Shown here one piece after another: positions 1 to 11,629 of a DNA stretch of 64,000 nucleotides. This DNA comes from Stomorhina lunata (lineage: Eukaryota; Arthropoda; Insecta; Diptera; Rhiniidae). Position 1 is the first letter of the stretch; each line of letters begins with the position of its first letter. The stretch lies in NCBI GenBank assembly GCA_933228675.1, contig OW121742.1, forward strand, positions 19,620,850 through 19,684,849, given 5' to 3'. The position numbers were made by a program, and so were the translations under genes. A model generated the notes under the pieces. That model worked only from the letters and a program-made list of their open reading frames with translations, was not told the origin of the DNA and did no database searches.

Positions 1-30
1 AGTTTTAGAAGAAATTTTTAAAAAAATTTC

Positions 31-440
31 TTATTTATATGAAATTTTTTAAAATTACTTATTTTTATAATTTTTTTTTTTATTTCAGATTTTTATAAGA
101 AAATTTTAAAAAATTTCATAGATTTCTTATTTTGGGCATTAAAATGATTTTGCCCATTTTCAATGCCAAATACATATTTATTCTTAAGACCTTTATATTG
201 GTAGTTTTTGACATTGCCTGTATCCTATACGATATTATTATTATTTATATGAAATTTTTTAAAATTTATTTTTATAATTTTTTTTTTTAATTTCATATTT
301 TTATAAGAAAATTTTCAAAAATTTCATAGATTTCTTATTTTGGGCATTCAAATGATTTTGCCCATTTTAAATGGCAAATACATATTTATTCTTAAAACCT
401 TTATATTTGTAATTTTTGACATTGCCTGTATCGTATTCCA
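31..440. repeat. Two-copy 210-bp direct tandem duplication
   Basis: Two adjacent copies, about 31-235 and 241-440, start with the same ttatttatatgaaatttttt and proceed through the same landmarks: ttgggcatt, attttgccca, caaatacatatttattctt and gacattgcctgtatc. The offset is 210 bp and the copies differ by scattered substitutions and small indels. No coding content is seen. The left copy begins close to the window edge, so more copies may lie outside. Confidence 0.85.
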
Positions 441-1281
441 TTTTCTCCAGTGTATCTAAATCACTGCCATTAGTCAACATAATTTGTTTCAATTACTGCT
501 TGTGTCGACACTTAAAATACCTTTAGGGCGAAGACAAACCAAATACAATGACTAAATATAAATTTTACTCCAACTCATGCCGGAACTTCAAAAAACAAAT
601 GTTTGTGGTGGCTTAAAATAAAAACATTGAAAAACATCCCAATCATTGTCTTAAAAGTGTCCTTTTGTTGAGATGGTAACAATAAAGCAAAGTCCATTAC
701 AAGAGTAGACAATGTCCTAATTAAATTTTATCTATCACAAATTTCGTAACAGTTGGAGATGCGACTATTTTTAGTTGCCGTCACTTTAGACAATTTTTTA
801 AATGAAATTAGATTAATATTTGACATTTATTTATAAAGTGGTTTTTTTCGTAATTTAATTTTAAAAATAGACATTTGGAAGCGGTTATTTTTGGTGGTTT
901 TAAAAATATTTTTATCTACAAGTAAAAATTCTAATTTGCGTGGGAAAAATAAAAATATATTTAAAATATTTTTATTATAAATTTAAGGGGAAATTTTATC
1001 TAAAAGAAAAATTATTCGCATTTGATTCCAATCTGTTACATTTACATATTTATAATGGTAAAAGAAAATTTATTGATAAAATTCAAAAAATTTTTGTAGG
1101 TACTTCTCGATTATAGAAAGTTTTTCAATAATTTCTTATGTTTGTTGGAATTTTTTTTAATTTTATAGGAAATTTTTCAAAAAATTCTTATTTTTATAAG
1201 AAATTTTTCAAAAATTTCCTTTCCGTTTGATCCCAATCTGTTGCATTTATTTATTAATGTTACAAACAATTTATTGATACA
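441..1281. other. AT-rich intergenic DNA, no gene seen
   Basis: Unique AT-rich sequence. The part after about 900 contains degenerate A-tract/T-tract blocks (taagaaatttttcaaaaatt type) that resemble the minisatellites elsewhere in the window. No supportable ORF, RNA gene or promoter was found. Confidence 0.6.
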
Positions 1282-1635
1282 AGTCAAAAATTTTTTGTGA
1301 GGACAACCAATTCCTTGACGCGTTTCGATGGTTGGTTAGGACATCTCTTTAGGAGAAGTATCCCTACTTTTACACAGATCGAAAACCTCGCATTATTAAA
1401 TATTTTACAAACACAATCATTACGAATTATGTTTGTAAGCCAAAGGGTAAAGCTCAGATTATTATCTGAACAAAAGTAAACACAAACATAATTCTTAATG
1501 ATTGTGTTTGTAAAATATTTAATAATGTGAGGTTTTCGATCTGTGTAAAAGTAGGGATACTCCTCCTAAAGAGATGGCCTAACCAACCACCGAAACGCGT
1601 CTAGGAATTGGTTGTCCCTACAAACATTTTTTGAC
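1282..1635. mobile_element. Foldback (inverted-repeat) element with hammerhead-like arms
   Basis: Two arms of about 153-155 bp, roughly 1282-1436 and 1483-1635, are near-perfect reverse complements around a spacer of about 46 bp. Each arm runs from an agtcaaaaa end through ggacaaccaattcc, a gatgg/ggttggttagg block and caaacacaatcatta. Each also contains a sequence resembling a hammerhead ribozyme core, read outward from the centre (+ strand at about 1555-1620, - strand at about 1303-1365): CTAAAGA, a gatgg-type stem, GAAAC, then GCGTC. Established knowledge: Penelope-like retroelements and retrozymes carry hammerhead ribozymes with a very short stem III of this shape. Seen here: position 5 of the CUGANGA box is A instead of G, so these copies are probably inactive. 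No protein is encoded. The short frame through the left arm is a by-product of the repeat. A truncated relative lies at 29.46 kb. Assignment to Penelope-like elements is inference. Confidence 0.7.
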
Positions 1636-1850
1636 TTTTATTATATTTGAGCAACACCCAAATTTTAATCCCAACTTAAATTTTTCTTCTTAAGAGTCTA
1701 GACTCTAAAGCAGGGGTGCCCAAGCCCTATGAATTTTGTTCTTATTTGTTTTTGTAAAAGCGCTTTGCTATAGGCCGTGTGTTCGAGAAGCACAATGAAT
1801 CATTAAATTTAAGACTAAATAAATCCTTAAAATTTTAGTTTTCTTTATAT

Positions 1851-1856
1851 TTTATT
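1851..1856 (-). terminator. Poly(A) signal for the retinin-like gene at 1991
   Basis: tttatt on the + strand reads AATAAA on the gene strand, about 135 bp beyond the stop codon. It is the nearest canonical hexamer I saw downstream. Confidence 0.45.
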
Positions 1857-1990
1857 AGGACCAAACACTTTTTTGAAATCAATGTACAAATGTAAACTTC
1901 TTTTGATCAACCAAACTTTTACACAATTTCGGATGTAGTCTTTGTTATAAAAATAAATAATGTCAGTGACGTCATAAGCCGGCTTTAAAC

Positions 1991-2833
1991 TTAATTTTCC
2001 ACAAGATGAGGAGCATAGACCAAGGGTGTATGATAGGCACGAACAATTTGTGAGGTAACGGTACGTACCGCTGGAGCCACTATAGGAGTCACGATACGCG
2101 CATGATTATGGACCACAGTTTGTCGTTGATGAGAAACGGCAGTAGGAATTTGCTGAATAACCTCACCGACTTTGGCTATGCCAGGCTGTTGTATGGTGAG
2201 AGTTTCGGGGGCGATAACAGTGCGTAGACCAGGTCTGGTAGAAATTGTAATAGGTAGTGGTATGGATTCAGCGGGTAGTATACGATGTTGTATAGTAGTG
2301 GAAGAACGAACGGAAGATACTGGGGAAGTTAAAGAGCCGGAGGAAGAACCAGACGTGGCTGAGGCTAGGGCTGAGGAAGAGATTAAGAGAGAACCTCTCG
2401 AGAGGCCTGCAGTTGAGGTTATGGAACTTAAGGCTGAAGGTAGCTGTTTAACTCTAGTAACAGCAGCGGGTGCTGGGCCGGGTGCCGCACTTGCATTAGT
2501 AGTAGGGGGCGCTGAAGGAGCAGAGTCTGCAGAGCTATTGGCAGAATTTGCTGCAGACTCATTTGATTCTTCCGACAAAGCTTGACTGGATTTGTTGTCT
2601 TCTTCTGAAATGGCATTTGACAAGGATGGTATAGTATTCGTCAAAGAGTTTGTAGATGATTTGCCGCCGGTTAAAACACTGTATGAATCACTGGGTACCA
2701 CTAGTTGCAAACTCGAGATGGCAGCTTCACATAAGCAAACAAAAACCAAAACCATGACAAACTATAAAACGGAAGGATAATATCAAATATAATGATATTC
2801 TCAAATGTACTTTTAACTTACAAATTTTAACAT
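1991..2833 (-). CDS. Retinin-like cuticular protein with Ser/Ala-rich insert (260 aa, two exons)
   Basis: Exon 1 is complement(2822..2833), encoding MLKF, then a GTAAG donor. The 60-bp intron ends in tttatag, and exon 2 is complement(1991..2761). The joined product is 260 aa. Residues about 1-20 form a hydrophobic signal peptide (MLKFFVMVLVFVCLCEAAIS). The middle, about 25-190, is low complexity, rich in Ser, Ala, Pro and Thr, and probably disordered. The last 63 residues (about 198-260) carry the retinin-like signature: GIAKVG, then PTAVSHQ, HNHARIVTP, and a Tyr/His-rich end. Known of the family: CPLCA/retinin proteins are secreted structural proteins of cuticle and corneal lens. Unlike the other genes here, the motif is C-terminal and there are no APVV repeats, so this is a divergent member. 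A TATA/initiator promoter lies upstream. An antisense frame across the same DNA (2172-2585) lacks any signature and is taken as a shadow. Confidence 0.85.
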
Positions 2834-2914
2834 ATTTGCTATATTCTGTTTCCTAAAAGCAAAATACAAAAAAGTTCTTTCTTCCTATTCTCTTAATTTT
2901 AACAGCTAAATTAA

Positions 2915-2951
2915 AACTGATCATTTCAATGACAGAATATCAACTTTTATA
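2915..2951 (-). promoter_or_regulatory. Core promoter (TATA + initiator) of the gene at 1991-2833
   Basis: On the - strand TATAAAA lies at 2945-2951 and TCAGTT at 2915-2920, with the putative +1 A at 2918, 33 bp from the TATA start. This is the normal insect spacing, and it places the start codon about 85 bp downstream. Confidence 0.7.
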
Positions 2952-3960
2952 GTTCAACGCACATCTAAACTAATCTCAACTCGGGAAATTCGAATGTACT
3001 AACTTTGAAAAACTACAATAGCTGATGTTAATATCCAATTTATGGCTGAATAGTTTCTTACTTTAAAATTGGTTTGACTAAAGGTTGAAAACGAAAAAAT
3101 TGTTACATTTTTATTAATCCAAAAATGTGTCATTTTATCTCTTAATTTACTTAAAAATAAGGGAAATCTTTAAGCTTTTTATAGTTAAGGTGTATCAAAG
3201 CTGAAAATTTTAAATTTTAATTTAAATATTTCAAAATTTTTCTCGTTTGAAACCTTTTGAATAGAAGAATTAAATTAAATTATTTAAATGTTCATCAAAA
3301 ATGTTAAAATTATAGCAAAAATCAGTTGTCAACTGCTGACAGCAATAAAATATAGAATTTCAATTTGTTTTTAATGCTTAATAAATTTTCCAAGATAAAC
3401 TTAACTGAAAAATCCCTTTTCAATTTAAAACCCATTTCCCGCCGGACACATCTCATTGAAGTGATATTAATTTTCCATAATTTTTGTCTTACAAGTAATT
3501 GATTGGTTCTGGTGCTGTCCGTAGCAAATTCTTATGAAATTGTACCTCTTGTTTAAATAAGTTAATTGGAAAATTTTAATTACAAGAAAATATAAATTTA
3601 TTTACTTGTTAAAGTGTTTCCTTGTGTCCTTCTTATTATTTTAAGGTAAACATTTTAGTTATACAATTTCAATTCCTGGTTATTCTTCAATTTGCGGATT
3701 GAAAAGTTTTGCAGGAAGACATTAGTGATTGGAGGAAATCTTGGGCAAAATTTTATTAAAACAATAAAAGCTAAGGCAGCGCGTGTCAACTGGTTGTTAA
3801 ATAAAATTTTGCTTAGGTTTAAACTAAATTATGGAGATATTCGAAAAAAGGGGTTTGAGATTTAAAAATACTTTTGAAAATAAACAAGACAATCAGGATA
3901 TTGAAAAGATAATTTAAACACTAGCATTGTGACATAGGTTTAATATGACATGGGCTATAA
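2952..3960. other. AT-rich intergenic DNA, no gene seen
   Basis: Unique sequence upstream of the first gene. It may hold enhancers, but I cannot point to a site. No ORF has family similarity or a convincing start. Confidence 0.5.
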
Positions 3961-5480
3961 AATAATCTATATCTTAGTCTATGACAAAGTCTAGGTCTTA
4001 GTATATGACTAAGTATTTGTTTTAGTCTATGACTTAGTCTATGTCTATGTTTTAGTCAATGTCTTACTCTATGTTTTAGTCTATGTCTTAGTCTATGTCT
4101 TAGTCTATGTCTTAGTCTATGTCTTAGTCTATGTCTTAGTCTATGTCTTAGTCTATATCTTAGTCTATGTCTTAGTCTATGTCTTAGTCTATGTCTTAGT
4201 CTATGTCTTAGTCTATGTCTTAGTCTATGTCTTAGTCTATGTCTTAGTCTATGTCTTAGTCTATGTCTTAGTCTATGTCTTAGTCTATGTCTTAGTCTAT
4301 GTCTTAGTCTATGTCTTAGTCTATGTCTTAGTCTATGTCTTAGTCTATGTCTTAGTCTATGTCTTAGTCTATGTCTTAGTCTATGTCTTAGTCTATGTCT
4401 TAGTCTATGTCTTAGTCTATGTCTTAGTCTATGCTTTAGTCTATGTCTTAGTCTATGTCTTAGTCTATGTCTTAGTCTATATCTTAGTCTATGTCTTAGT
4501 CTATGTCTTAGTCTATGTCTTAGTCTATGTATTAGTCTATGTCTTAGTCTATGTCTTAGTCTATATCTTAGTCTATGTCTTAGTCTATGTCTTAGTCTAT
4601 GTCTTAGTCTATGTCTTAGTCTATGTCTTAGTCTATGTCTTAGTCTATGTCTTAGTCTATGTCTTAGTCTATGCCTTGGTCTATGCCTTAGTCTATGTCT
4701 TAGTCTATGTCTTAGTCTATGTCTTAGTCTATGTCTTAGTCTATGTCTTAGTCTATGTCTTAGTCTAAGTCTATGTCTATGTCTTAGTCTAAGTCTATGT
4801 CTAAGTCTATGTCTTAGTTTATGTCTTAGCTTATGTCTTAGTCTATGTCTTAGTCTATGTCTTAGTCTATGTCTTAGTCTATGTCTTAGTCTATGTCTTA
4901 GTCTATGTCTTAGTCTATGTCTTAGTCTATGTCTTAGTCTATGTCTTAGTCTATGTCTTAGTCTATGTCTTAGTCTATATCTTAGTCTATGTCTTAGTCT
5001 ATGTCTTAGTCTATGTCTTAGTCTATGTATTAGTCTATGTCTTAGTCTATGTCTTAGTCTATATCTTAGTCTATGTCTTAGTCTATGTCTTAGTCTATGT
5101 CTTAGTCTATGTCTTAGTCTATGTCTTAGTCTATGTCTTAGTCTATGTCTTAGTCTATGTCTTAGTCTATGTCTTGGTCTATGCCTTAGTCTATGCCTTA
5201 GTCTATGTCTTAGTCTATGTCTTAGTCTATGCCTTAGTCTATGTCTTAGTCTATGTCTTAGTCCATTTCTTAGTCCATGTCTTAGTCTATGTCTTAGTCT
5301 ATGTCTTAGTCTATGTCTTAGTCTATGTCTTAGTCTAAGTCTATGTCTAAGTCTATGTCTTAGTTTATGTCTTAGCTTATGTCTTAGTCTATGTCTTAGT
5401 CTATGTCTTAGTCTATGTCTTAGTCTATGTCTTAGTCTATGTCTTAGTATATTTCTTAGTATATGTCTTAGACCATATCT
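3961..5480. repeat. 12-bp satellite array (TCTATGTCTTAG)n with higher-order structure
   Basis: About 1.5 kb of a 12-bp unit, TCTATGTCTTAG, with sparse point variants. The variants recur in the same order in two halves. ctatgtattag occurs at about 4525 and 5023, the ctatatctt variant at 4561 and 5059, and the ccttggt/cttggt variant at about 4674 and 5172, all 498 bp apart. The tagttt/tagctt pair at about 4815 and 5361 is 546 bp apart. So a block of about 0.5 kb was duplicated within the array, and the halves later changed by four units. The edges (3961-4080 and 5440-5480) are more diverged than the middle. Confidence 0.95.
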
Positions 5481-6784
5481 TAGTGAGGTCTTTCACAATA
5501 GGACCCACCTTAACATTTTTACATTACTATATCGAATTTTGGGAACTCCTCCAGATAAACTCTTGAGGGTAAATTTGCTGAGATATTTGACAAATTTTTG
5601 TACAAATCTGTCAACACTAATATCTGCCAGGTAGGGAGATAAACGTCCTTACCCCTTACCTATGGATCCATTTCTTAATCTGTTTTTAAAAGTCGTATTT
5701 GACAATTTTTCTTGTTTTTTTAATTAAATAAATAATAGAATCTAAAAAATTTAAATGTCCAATTCATCATTAAAATAGCATTAAAGTCGGTGGGTTTCTT
5801 TTCGAAGATAATTGTTTATCTATTCTTTGAACGAAGTTTAAGTTTTTTTTTTTTAAATAATTCTACTTAATATAATTCGATTACACAACATAAGTAAATA
5901 CTTACTTTTTAAAACAATATTAAATTAATTATTAAAAATAATGAAAACTATACAATTATCATCATAGATAAAAGTATGTGTGTGATATGGATGCACAAAA
6001 GAAACAAACGATACAAATATTTAATCCCTAGAAATCCACTCAAATGAAAAGTTTTCCCTAGAGACAGCATCCAGCAGTTGGAAGCATATTATTTGGGGGG
6101 TTCATATTGGAATAAGAAGTTTTCTTTTAAAAGTATAATAAAAATATCATTTTCTAATTAATTTAAGATAAATTTTACAACAAATAAGACAATAACAACA
6201 TTTTTTGTATATAATAAATGTTCCTTTTATGTCCTACCCTAATACCTATATTTTTCATATTTTTTTCTGTCCAGTTTAGTACAAGTGCTTAGAATCCGAT
6301 TGTTATGTAAAATAAAAACTAAAGAAAATCGGATTACATGTCAAACGATACACTTGCCACATACATATTTATATGTTCTAAAACATTTGTGCTGTAATAT
6401 TTTTTGCAAATTTCCAGAGAAAACTTTTGCTTTTTTAGTATTGAAAGATTTATCATTTAAAAATACTTAAAACTAAACAAAATTCTAAAAAAAATGATTT
6501 TAGTTAAAGTTTTGCATAAATAGATAACATTTTTGGAAAGTCTTGTTCTTTTAGGCGAAATGATGAAGTTTTTGTGGGGTTTTATGACGATTTATAGCAG
6601 TGACTGCCTTTCTTAGTGTGTGTCCTAGCCAATCAAATTTTCTTGGTCGTTTACTTGTTTGTAGCGGTTCTTGAATGGTGAATAACCAGGGGCCAAATTA
6701 CGGCATTCGATATCATTTTTTTATTTTTCGAAAATTTTGTTAAACAAATATCACAAATTTGAATTTTTTTTATCGGTGTGTTAA
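5481..6784. other. Unique AT-rich spacer, no gene seen
   Basis: No family motif, promoter or RNA signature found. Short open frames here, for example around 6285-6470, have no start context, signal peptide or similarity that I recognise. Confidence 0.5.
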
Positions 6785-8628
6785 AATATAAATTTTTTAA
6801 CAACAAATTTTCTATAAAAAAAATTTTTTAACGAATAATTTTTTATAGAAAAACTATTTAAACGAAAAATTTTCTATAGAAAAACTATTTTAACGAAAAA
6901 TTTTCTATAGAAAAACTTTTTTAACGAAAAATTTTCTATAGAAAAACTTTTTTAACGAAAAATTTTCTATAGAAAAATGTTTTTAACGAAAAATTTTCTA
7001 TAGAAAAATGTTTTTAACGAAAAATTTTCTATAGAAAAATTTTTTTAACGAAAAATTTTCTATAGAAAAATTTTTTTAACGAAAAATTTTCTATAGAAAA
7101 ATTTTTTTAACGAAAAATTTTCTATAGAAAAATTTTTTTAACGAAAAATTTTCTATAGAAAAATTTTTTTAACGAAAAATTTTCTATAGAAAAATTTTTT
7201 TAACGAAAAATTTTCTATAGAAAAATTTTTTTAACGAAAAATTTTCTATAGAAAAATTTTTTTAACGAAAAATTTTCTATAGAAAAATTTTTTTAACGAA
7301 AAATTTTCTATAGAAAAATTTTTTTAACGAAAAATTTTCTATAGAAAAATTTTTTTAACGAAAAATTTTCTTTAGAAAAATTTTTTTAACGAAAAATTTT
7401 CTATAGAAAAATTTTTTTAACGAAAAATTTTCTATAGAAAAATTTTTTTAACGAAAAATTTTCTATAGAAAAATTTTTTTAACGAAAAATTTTCTATAGA
7501 AAAATTTTTTTAACGAAAAATTTTCTATAGAAAAATTTTTTTAACGAAAAATTTTCTATAGAAAAATTTTTTTAACGAAAAATTTTCTATAGAAAAATTT
7601 TTTTAACGAAAAATTTTCTATAGAAAAATTTTTTTAACGAAAAATTTTCTATAGAAAAATTTTTTTAACGAAAAATTTTCTATAGAAAAATTTTTTAACG
7701 AAAAATTTTCTATAGAAAAATTTTTTTAACGAAAAATTTTCTATAGAAAAATTATTTTAACGAAAAATTTTCTCTAGAAAAATTTTTTTAAGGCAAAAGT
7801 TTCTATAGAAAAAATTTTTTAACCGAAAAATTTTCTATAGAAAAATTTTTTTAATGAAAAATTTTCTATAAAAAATTTTTTTAACGAAAAATTTTCTATA
7901 GAAAAATTTTTTAATGAAAAATTATCTATAGACAAATTTTTTTAACGAAAAATTTTCTATAAAAAAATTTTCTATAGAAATTTTTTTTAACGAGAAATTT
8001 TCTATAGAAAAATTTTTTTAACGAAAAATTTTCTATAGAAAATTTTTTTTAACGAAAAATTTTCTATAGAAAAATTTTTTTAACGAAAAATTTTCTATAG
8101 AAAATTTTTTTTAACGAAAAATTTTCTATAGAAAATTTTTTTTAACGAAAAATTTTCTATAGAAAATTTTTTTTAACGAAAAATTTTCTATAGAAAATTT
8201 TTTTTAACGAAAAATTTTCTATAGAAAATTTTTTTTAACGAAAAATTTTCTATAGAAAAATTTTTTAACGAAAAATTTTCTATAGAAAAATTTTTTTAAC
8301 GAAAAATTTTCTATAGAAAAATTTTTGTAACGAAAAATTTTCTATAGAAAAATTTTTTTAACGAAAAATTTTCTATAGAAAAATTTTTTTAACGAAAAAT
8401 TTTATTAACGAAAAATTTTCTATAGAAAACTTTTTTTTATGAAAAATTTTCTATAGAAAAATTTTTTTAACCGAAAAATTTTTTTAACGAAAAATTTTCT
8501 ATAGAAACAATTTTTTAACGAAAAATTTTCTATAGAACAATTTTTTGTTGAAATTTTTTTTTAACGAAAAATTTTTAAATATTTTTTAACGAAAAATTTT
8601 CAAACTTTTTTTAACGAAAAATTTTGAC
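6785..8628. repeat. 31-bp AT minisatellite, TTAACG-tagged
   Basis: About 60 units of roughly 31 bp. Each is the tag TTAACG followed by the dyad core AAAATTTTCTATAGAAAA and a T-tract. Units from about 7030 to 7690 are nearly identical. Both flanks contain substituted, shortened or fused units, a pattern expected from unequal crossing-over. It is the reverse-orientation relative of the array at 11.6-15.0 kb. Confidence 0.95.
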
Positions 8629-9185
8629 TACAGTTTTTACGAAAATTATGTATGAAAAAATAAACATAAAATTCTCAATATGTTCAGATTTAAGAGCGTT
8701 TTAGTGATAATTGTCTCATTTAGCGCGTTTTGACAGAAGAGTTTCTATGGGACCTATGATCAAATGTGGACCGATTTCAACGAAATTTGGTACAGTGATT
8801 TTAGCTGGCATAAGCAGTATTTGTTTTAGATTTCATGAAAAAAATATTTATATTTGTTGTCAAAATATCAATTCCGGGAAGTAACCCCTATGGTAGGTAA
8901 CATAAATAATGAACCGATTTTGACAAATTGCAATAGCCATGGGCCATGAAAAAAATGATCTGTGCTAAATTTCATCAAATTATCTTTAGAATTGCGACCT
9001 GTACTTTGATTACATGGTTTACATCGACTCAAAAAGTGATTTTACGCCTATTGGTATTTCTGTGCGTTACATACATCAGTACAAACTTATAATACCATTT
9101 CCATCTATGGTCGTGAAGGGTATTATGACATTAAAAATTTTAGTTCCATTCAGACAATGAGGGCATTCCCTCTAGTTAATAATAT
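8629..9185. mobile_element. Non-coding dispersed-repeat remnant
   Basis: Text such as tggaccgatttcaacgaaat, gaaccgattttgacaaat and ggtcgtgaagggtatta is typical of non-autonomous repeats that I associate with fly intergenic DNA, and is less AT-rich than its surroundings. No transposase or reverse transcriptase frame and no terminal repeats could be defined, so the class is unknown. Confidence 0.4.
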
Positions 9186-10124
9186 TTCCGGTTTTTTGAT
9201 TAGTAAATCTATTGACTTTGCACTTCTTTTACTTTAAAAAATTTTTTATCATTTACATTAATAGTGGCATAACTAGAAATGTTGTTATGAGTAAAAGTTT
9301 AAAAATATTTTTTTTGTACTTAATCAAATATTGTTGTACTCAGAGCAACAACCGAACTATTCTGACTTAAGTCACTTTTCATGAAAATTAGCATTATTTA
9401 CTCATTGTATATTTCTTAATTTATTCAAGACACTGGCATTGACTTAAAAATAAATATTAACATACAAAAACTGCAATTACTTTCTCACACAAAAATTCTA
9501 CTAAATCTTAAAAACAAAATTTTAAAAAATTCTTATAAATTACACTGTGCTAGAAAAAAGAACAAATTTTTTATTCGTAGAAGACACTGACATTTAAACT
9601 TCGAGATAATTCGGGTAGCTTGAATCCAATAGTGATATGATTTTTTTTAAATAAGAAGATTTTTGTTGAAATATCGAAGTTATGAAAATCTATTAATTTA
9701 TATTTGATAGAAGGTATGTATGTATCTATGACTTAAGCAGATTTAAAGTAAATCGATTAAACATTTGTTGATTATATTTACGTAAAAATCTTTGAATTTT
9801 GATTCTATTTCACTTTTATTTTAAATATTTTTTGGCGAGCCCTTCAATGTCAAATTTAGTTCAAATTTAGTTTTACACTTGACACTACCTCTTATTGGGT
9901 TAACTAACCGATATTAGTTAATTTAAAAAAAAATCTGTAATCACTATCCGGTTTAATTGTTCATAACTCCGATATTCTTGGAAAATTCTTTGTTATCTGA
10001 AAAAATCCATAAAAGTGAGTATCAAAATTGGATTCATTTCCGAATTAACTTTTGTTTGCGCCCTCTATTGCATTTTTGTTCTAGCACTGTTTTATCTACA
10101 CGATCATTGGTTAGGTTTCACTTA
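9186..10124. other. AT-rich intergenic DNA, no gene seen
   Basis: Unique sequence between the remnant repeat and the next gene. No supportable ORF or RNA gene was found. Confidence 0.5.
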
Positions 10125-10561
10125 TTAATTATGCACATAAATAGGTCGTATATCCAAAAAATCTAAATTATCCTTAATCTTCTCTGTATGATGGACCGTA
10201 TGATTCAGATTTGTAGGCGCTACATAACCTAAAGCTCGACCACGTGGTGATATCACTAAATGAGCATAGTTTTGTGAAGAGCCCTGGTAGGAGACCACCG
10301 AAGGTGCAGCATCAATTACTAGGGATTGTTGTATAACCGGTTGTGAGGCAGAGAGTTCCAATAGGCCACTTAAACTCAGCAGAAATAACCCTGATAAGTG
10401 AAGACATGTTATCTGGAAAATATTTTAGAGGAATTTTTTATTTAATTGTTTTTTTTTTCTTATTTCGAAATTATCGCATTTAAGTGTGAGTCTGCTAATC
10501 AAAACTTTTTTTGAGTTTTATGTCAAATTTAATAACAATAAAAAAATCTTACTTTATTCAT
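10125..10561 (-). CDS. Small divergent retinin-like secreted protein (98 aa, two exons)
   Basis: Exon 1 is complement(10553..10561), encoding MNK, with a GTAAG donor. The intron ends in ttttccag, and exon 2 is complement(10125..10412). The joined protein has a clear signal peptide (MNKITCLHLSGLFLLSLSGL, about residues 1-26). Without the splice the frame would have only an internal TTG as a start, so the two-exon model decides the start. The mature part keeps a faded family signature, APSVVSYQGSSQNYAH, where the others have [16 protein letters not shown]. It lacks the PVVKTT block and all APVV repeats, and is charged near its C-terminus. Its position inside the cluster, its gene structure and its strand fit a diverged member. 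Function is inferred to be cuticle or secreted, with low certainty. No clear TATA box was found upstream. Confidence 0.7.
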
Positions 10562-11629
10562 GTTGATGGATTGAAAGAGCTCTAAAGACTGTTTATTTTC
10601 AAAATAAGAGTCATTTTTGTCTGATTTGTACTTCAATATTTCTTTAATTTACTACTTTTTTTTATTTGCTTCTTGCCATTGTATTGTATTACTCGGCTCA
10701 AGATACTCAAGAGGTAATTTTAGGAATTGAGTGATTTACTTGAACAAAAAACAACAACTGGAGGAAAAAAATCAAACAAAAAATTGCTAAAATAATCTGA
10801 AATGAAAAAAAAAAAATAGAAGGTGTGTGTGCACACAATTATTTACGTAAACAATAACAACATAAATATTTTATAAATAAATGAAGCAAAAAAAAAAAAA
10901 AAAAAAAAACAATAAATAATCGTAGTCTGAAAAAAAATAATAGTACTCCAGTAAATCCAAACTACCCGCAACAAAAACTATGATTTTTTCATTATTATAA
11001 TTTTTTTTTTTATTTTTCAAAATATTGAAAAAAGTGAAGGTTGTATTTAAAATAAAAATAATACTTGTGTGTTAAATTAAAGATTAAAAAAATATTATTC
11101 AGATATAATCTTAATTTGTCGCTGGTATACGACGAATTGTGGAAACCTGTAGATTTGCATAAGAACTATATAAAAATTATGAAAAATATGGAAATTTATT
11201 AAAATATTGTACAAATTCATCTAACAAATTCATATGTCATTAAAGATTATTTTGTTATTTCTGTTACCTCTTTAGAGGCCCACTTACGCTTTCTATAGTA
11301 TATGTGCTGAGACTTTCCTGTGTACTTCAATTTCTTTTTAACTAGAGCCCGATACCTTTCCGCAGTCCGAAGATCTAGACCGTTGAATTTGCCTCTCATG
11401 CAAAAAAAATTACATTACTGTTTGAATACAACTCAAGTACCTTTTATGCACATTTTCACATCTTGCGAATAACATGTAGACACTCTGTGCTATTTCAGAA
11501 ACCTAAAAAGCCGTTTTTGTATACACTCCGTTATATAAATTTCTGTGTTTATCTTTCCTGATGCTACAAATGATTGGACTAAATTGCCACAACTGGAAAT
11601 TTCTTGCATACAAAAGAAGTTTTTCGTTC
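10562..11629. other. Intergenic DNA, no gene seen
   Basis: AT-rich, including an A-run near 10889-10910. A less AT-rich stretch at about 11265-11400 (aggcccacttacgctttc, agagcccgatacctttccgc) looks like a fragment of a dispersed element, but no family or coding frame could be recognised. Confidence 0.45.

Noticed and set aside
1297..1479. 60-codon frame starting near 1297
   Set aside because: It lies across one arm of the inverted-repeat element and has no protein features.
2172..2585. 137-codon + strand frame
   Set aside because: It is antisense to the gene at 1991-2833, which has a signal peptide, splice sites and the family motif. The antisense product has none of these.
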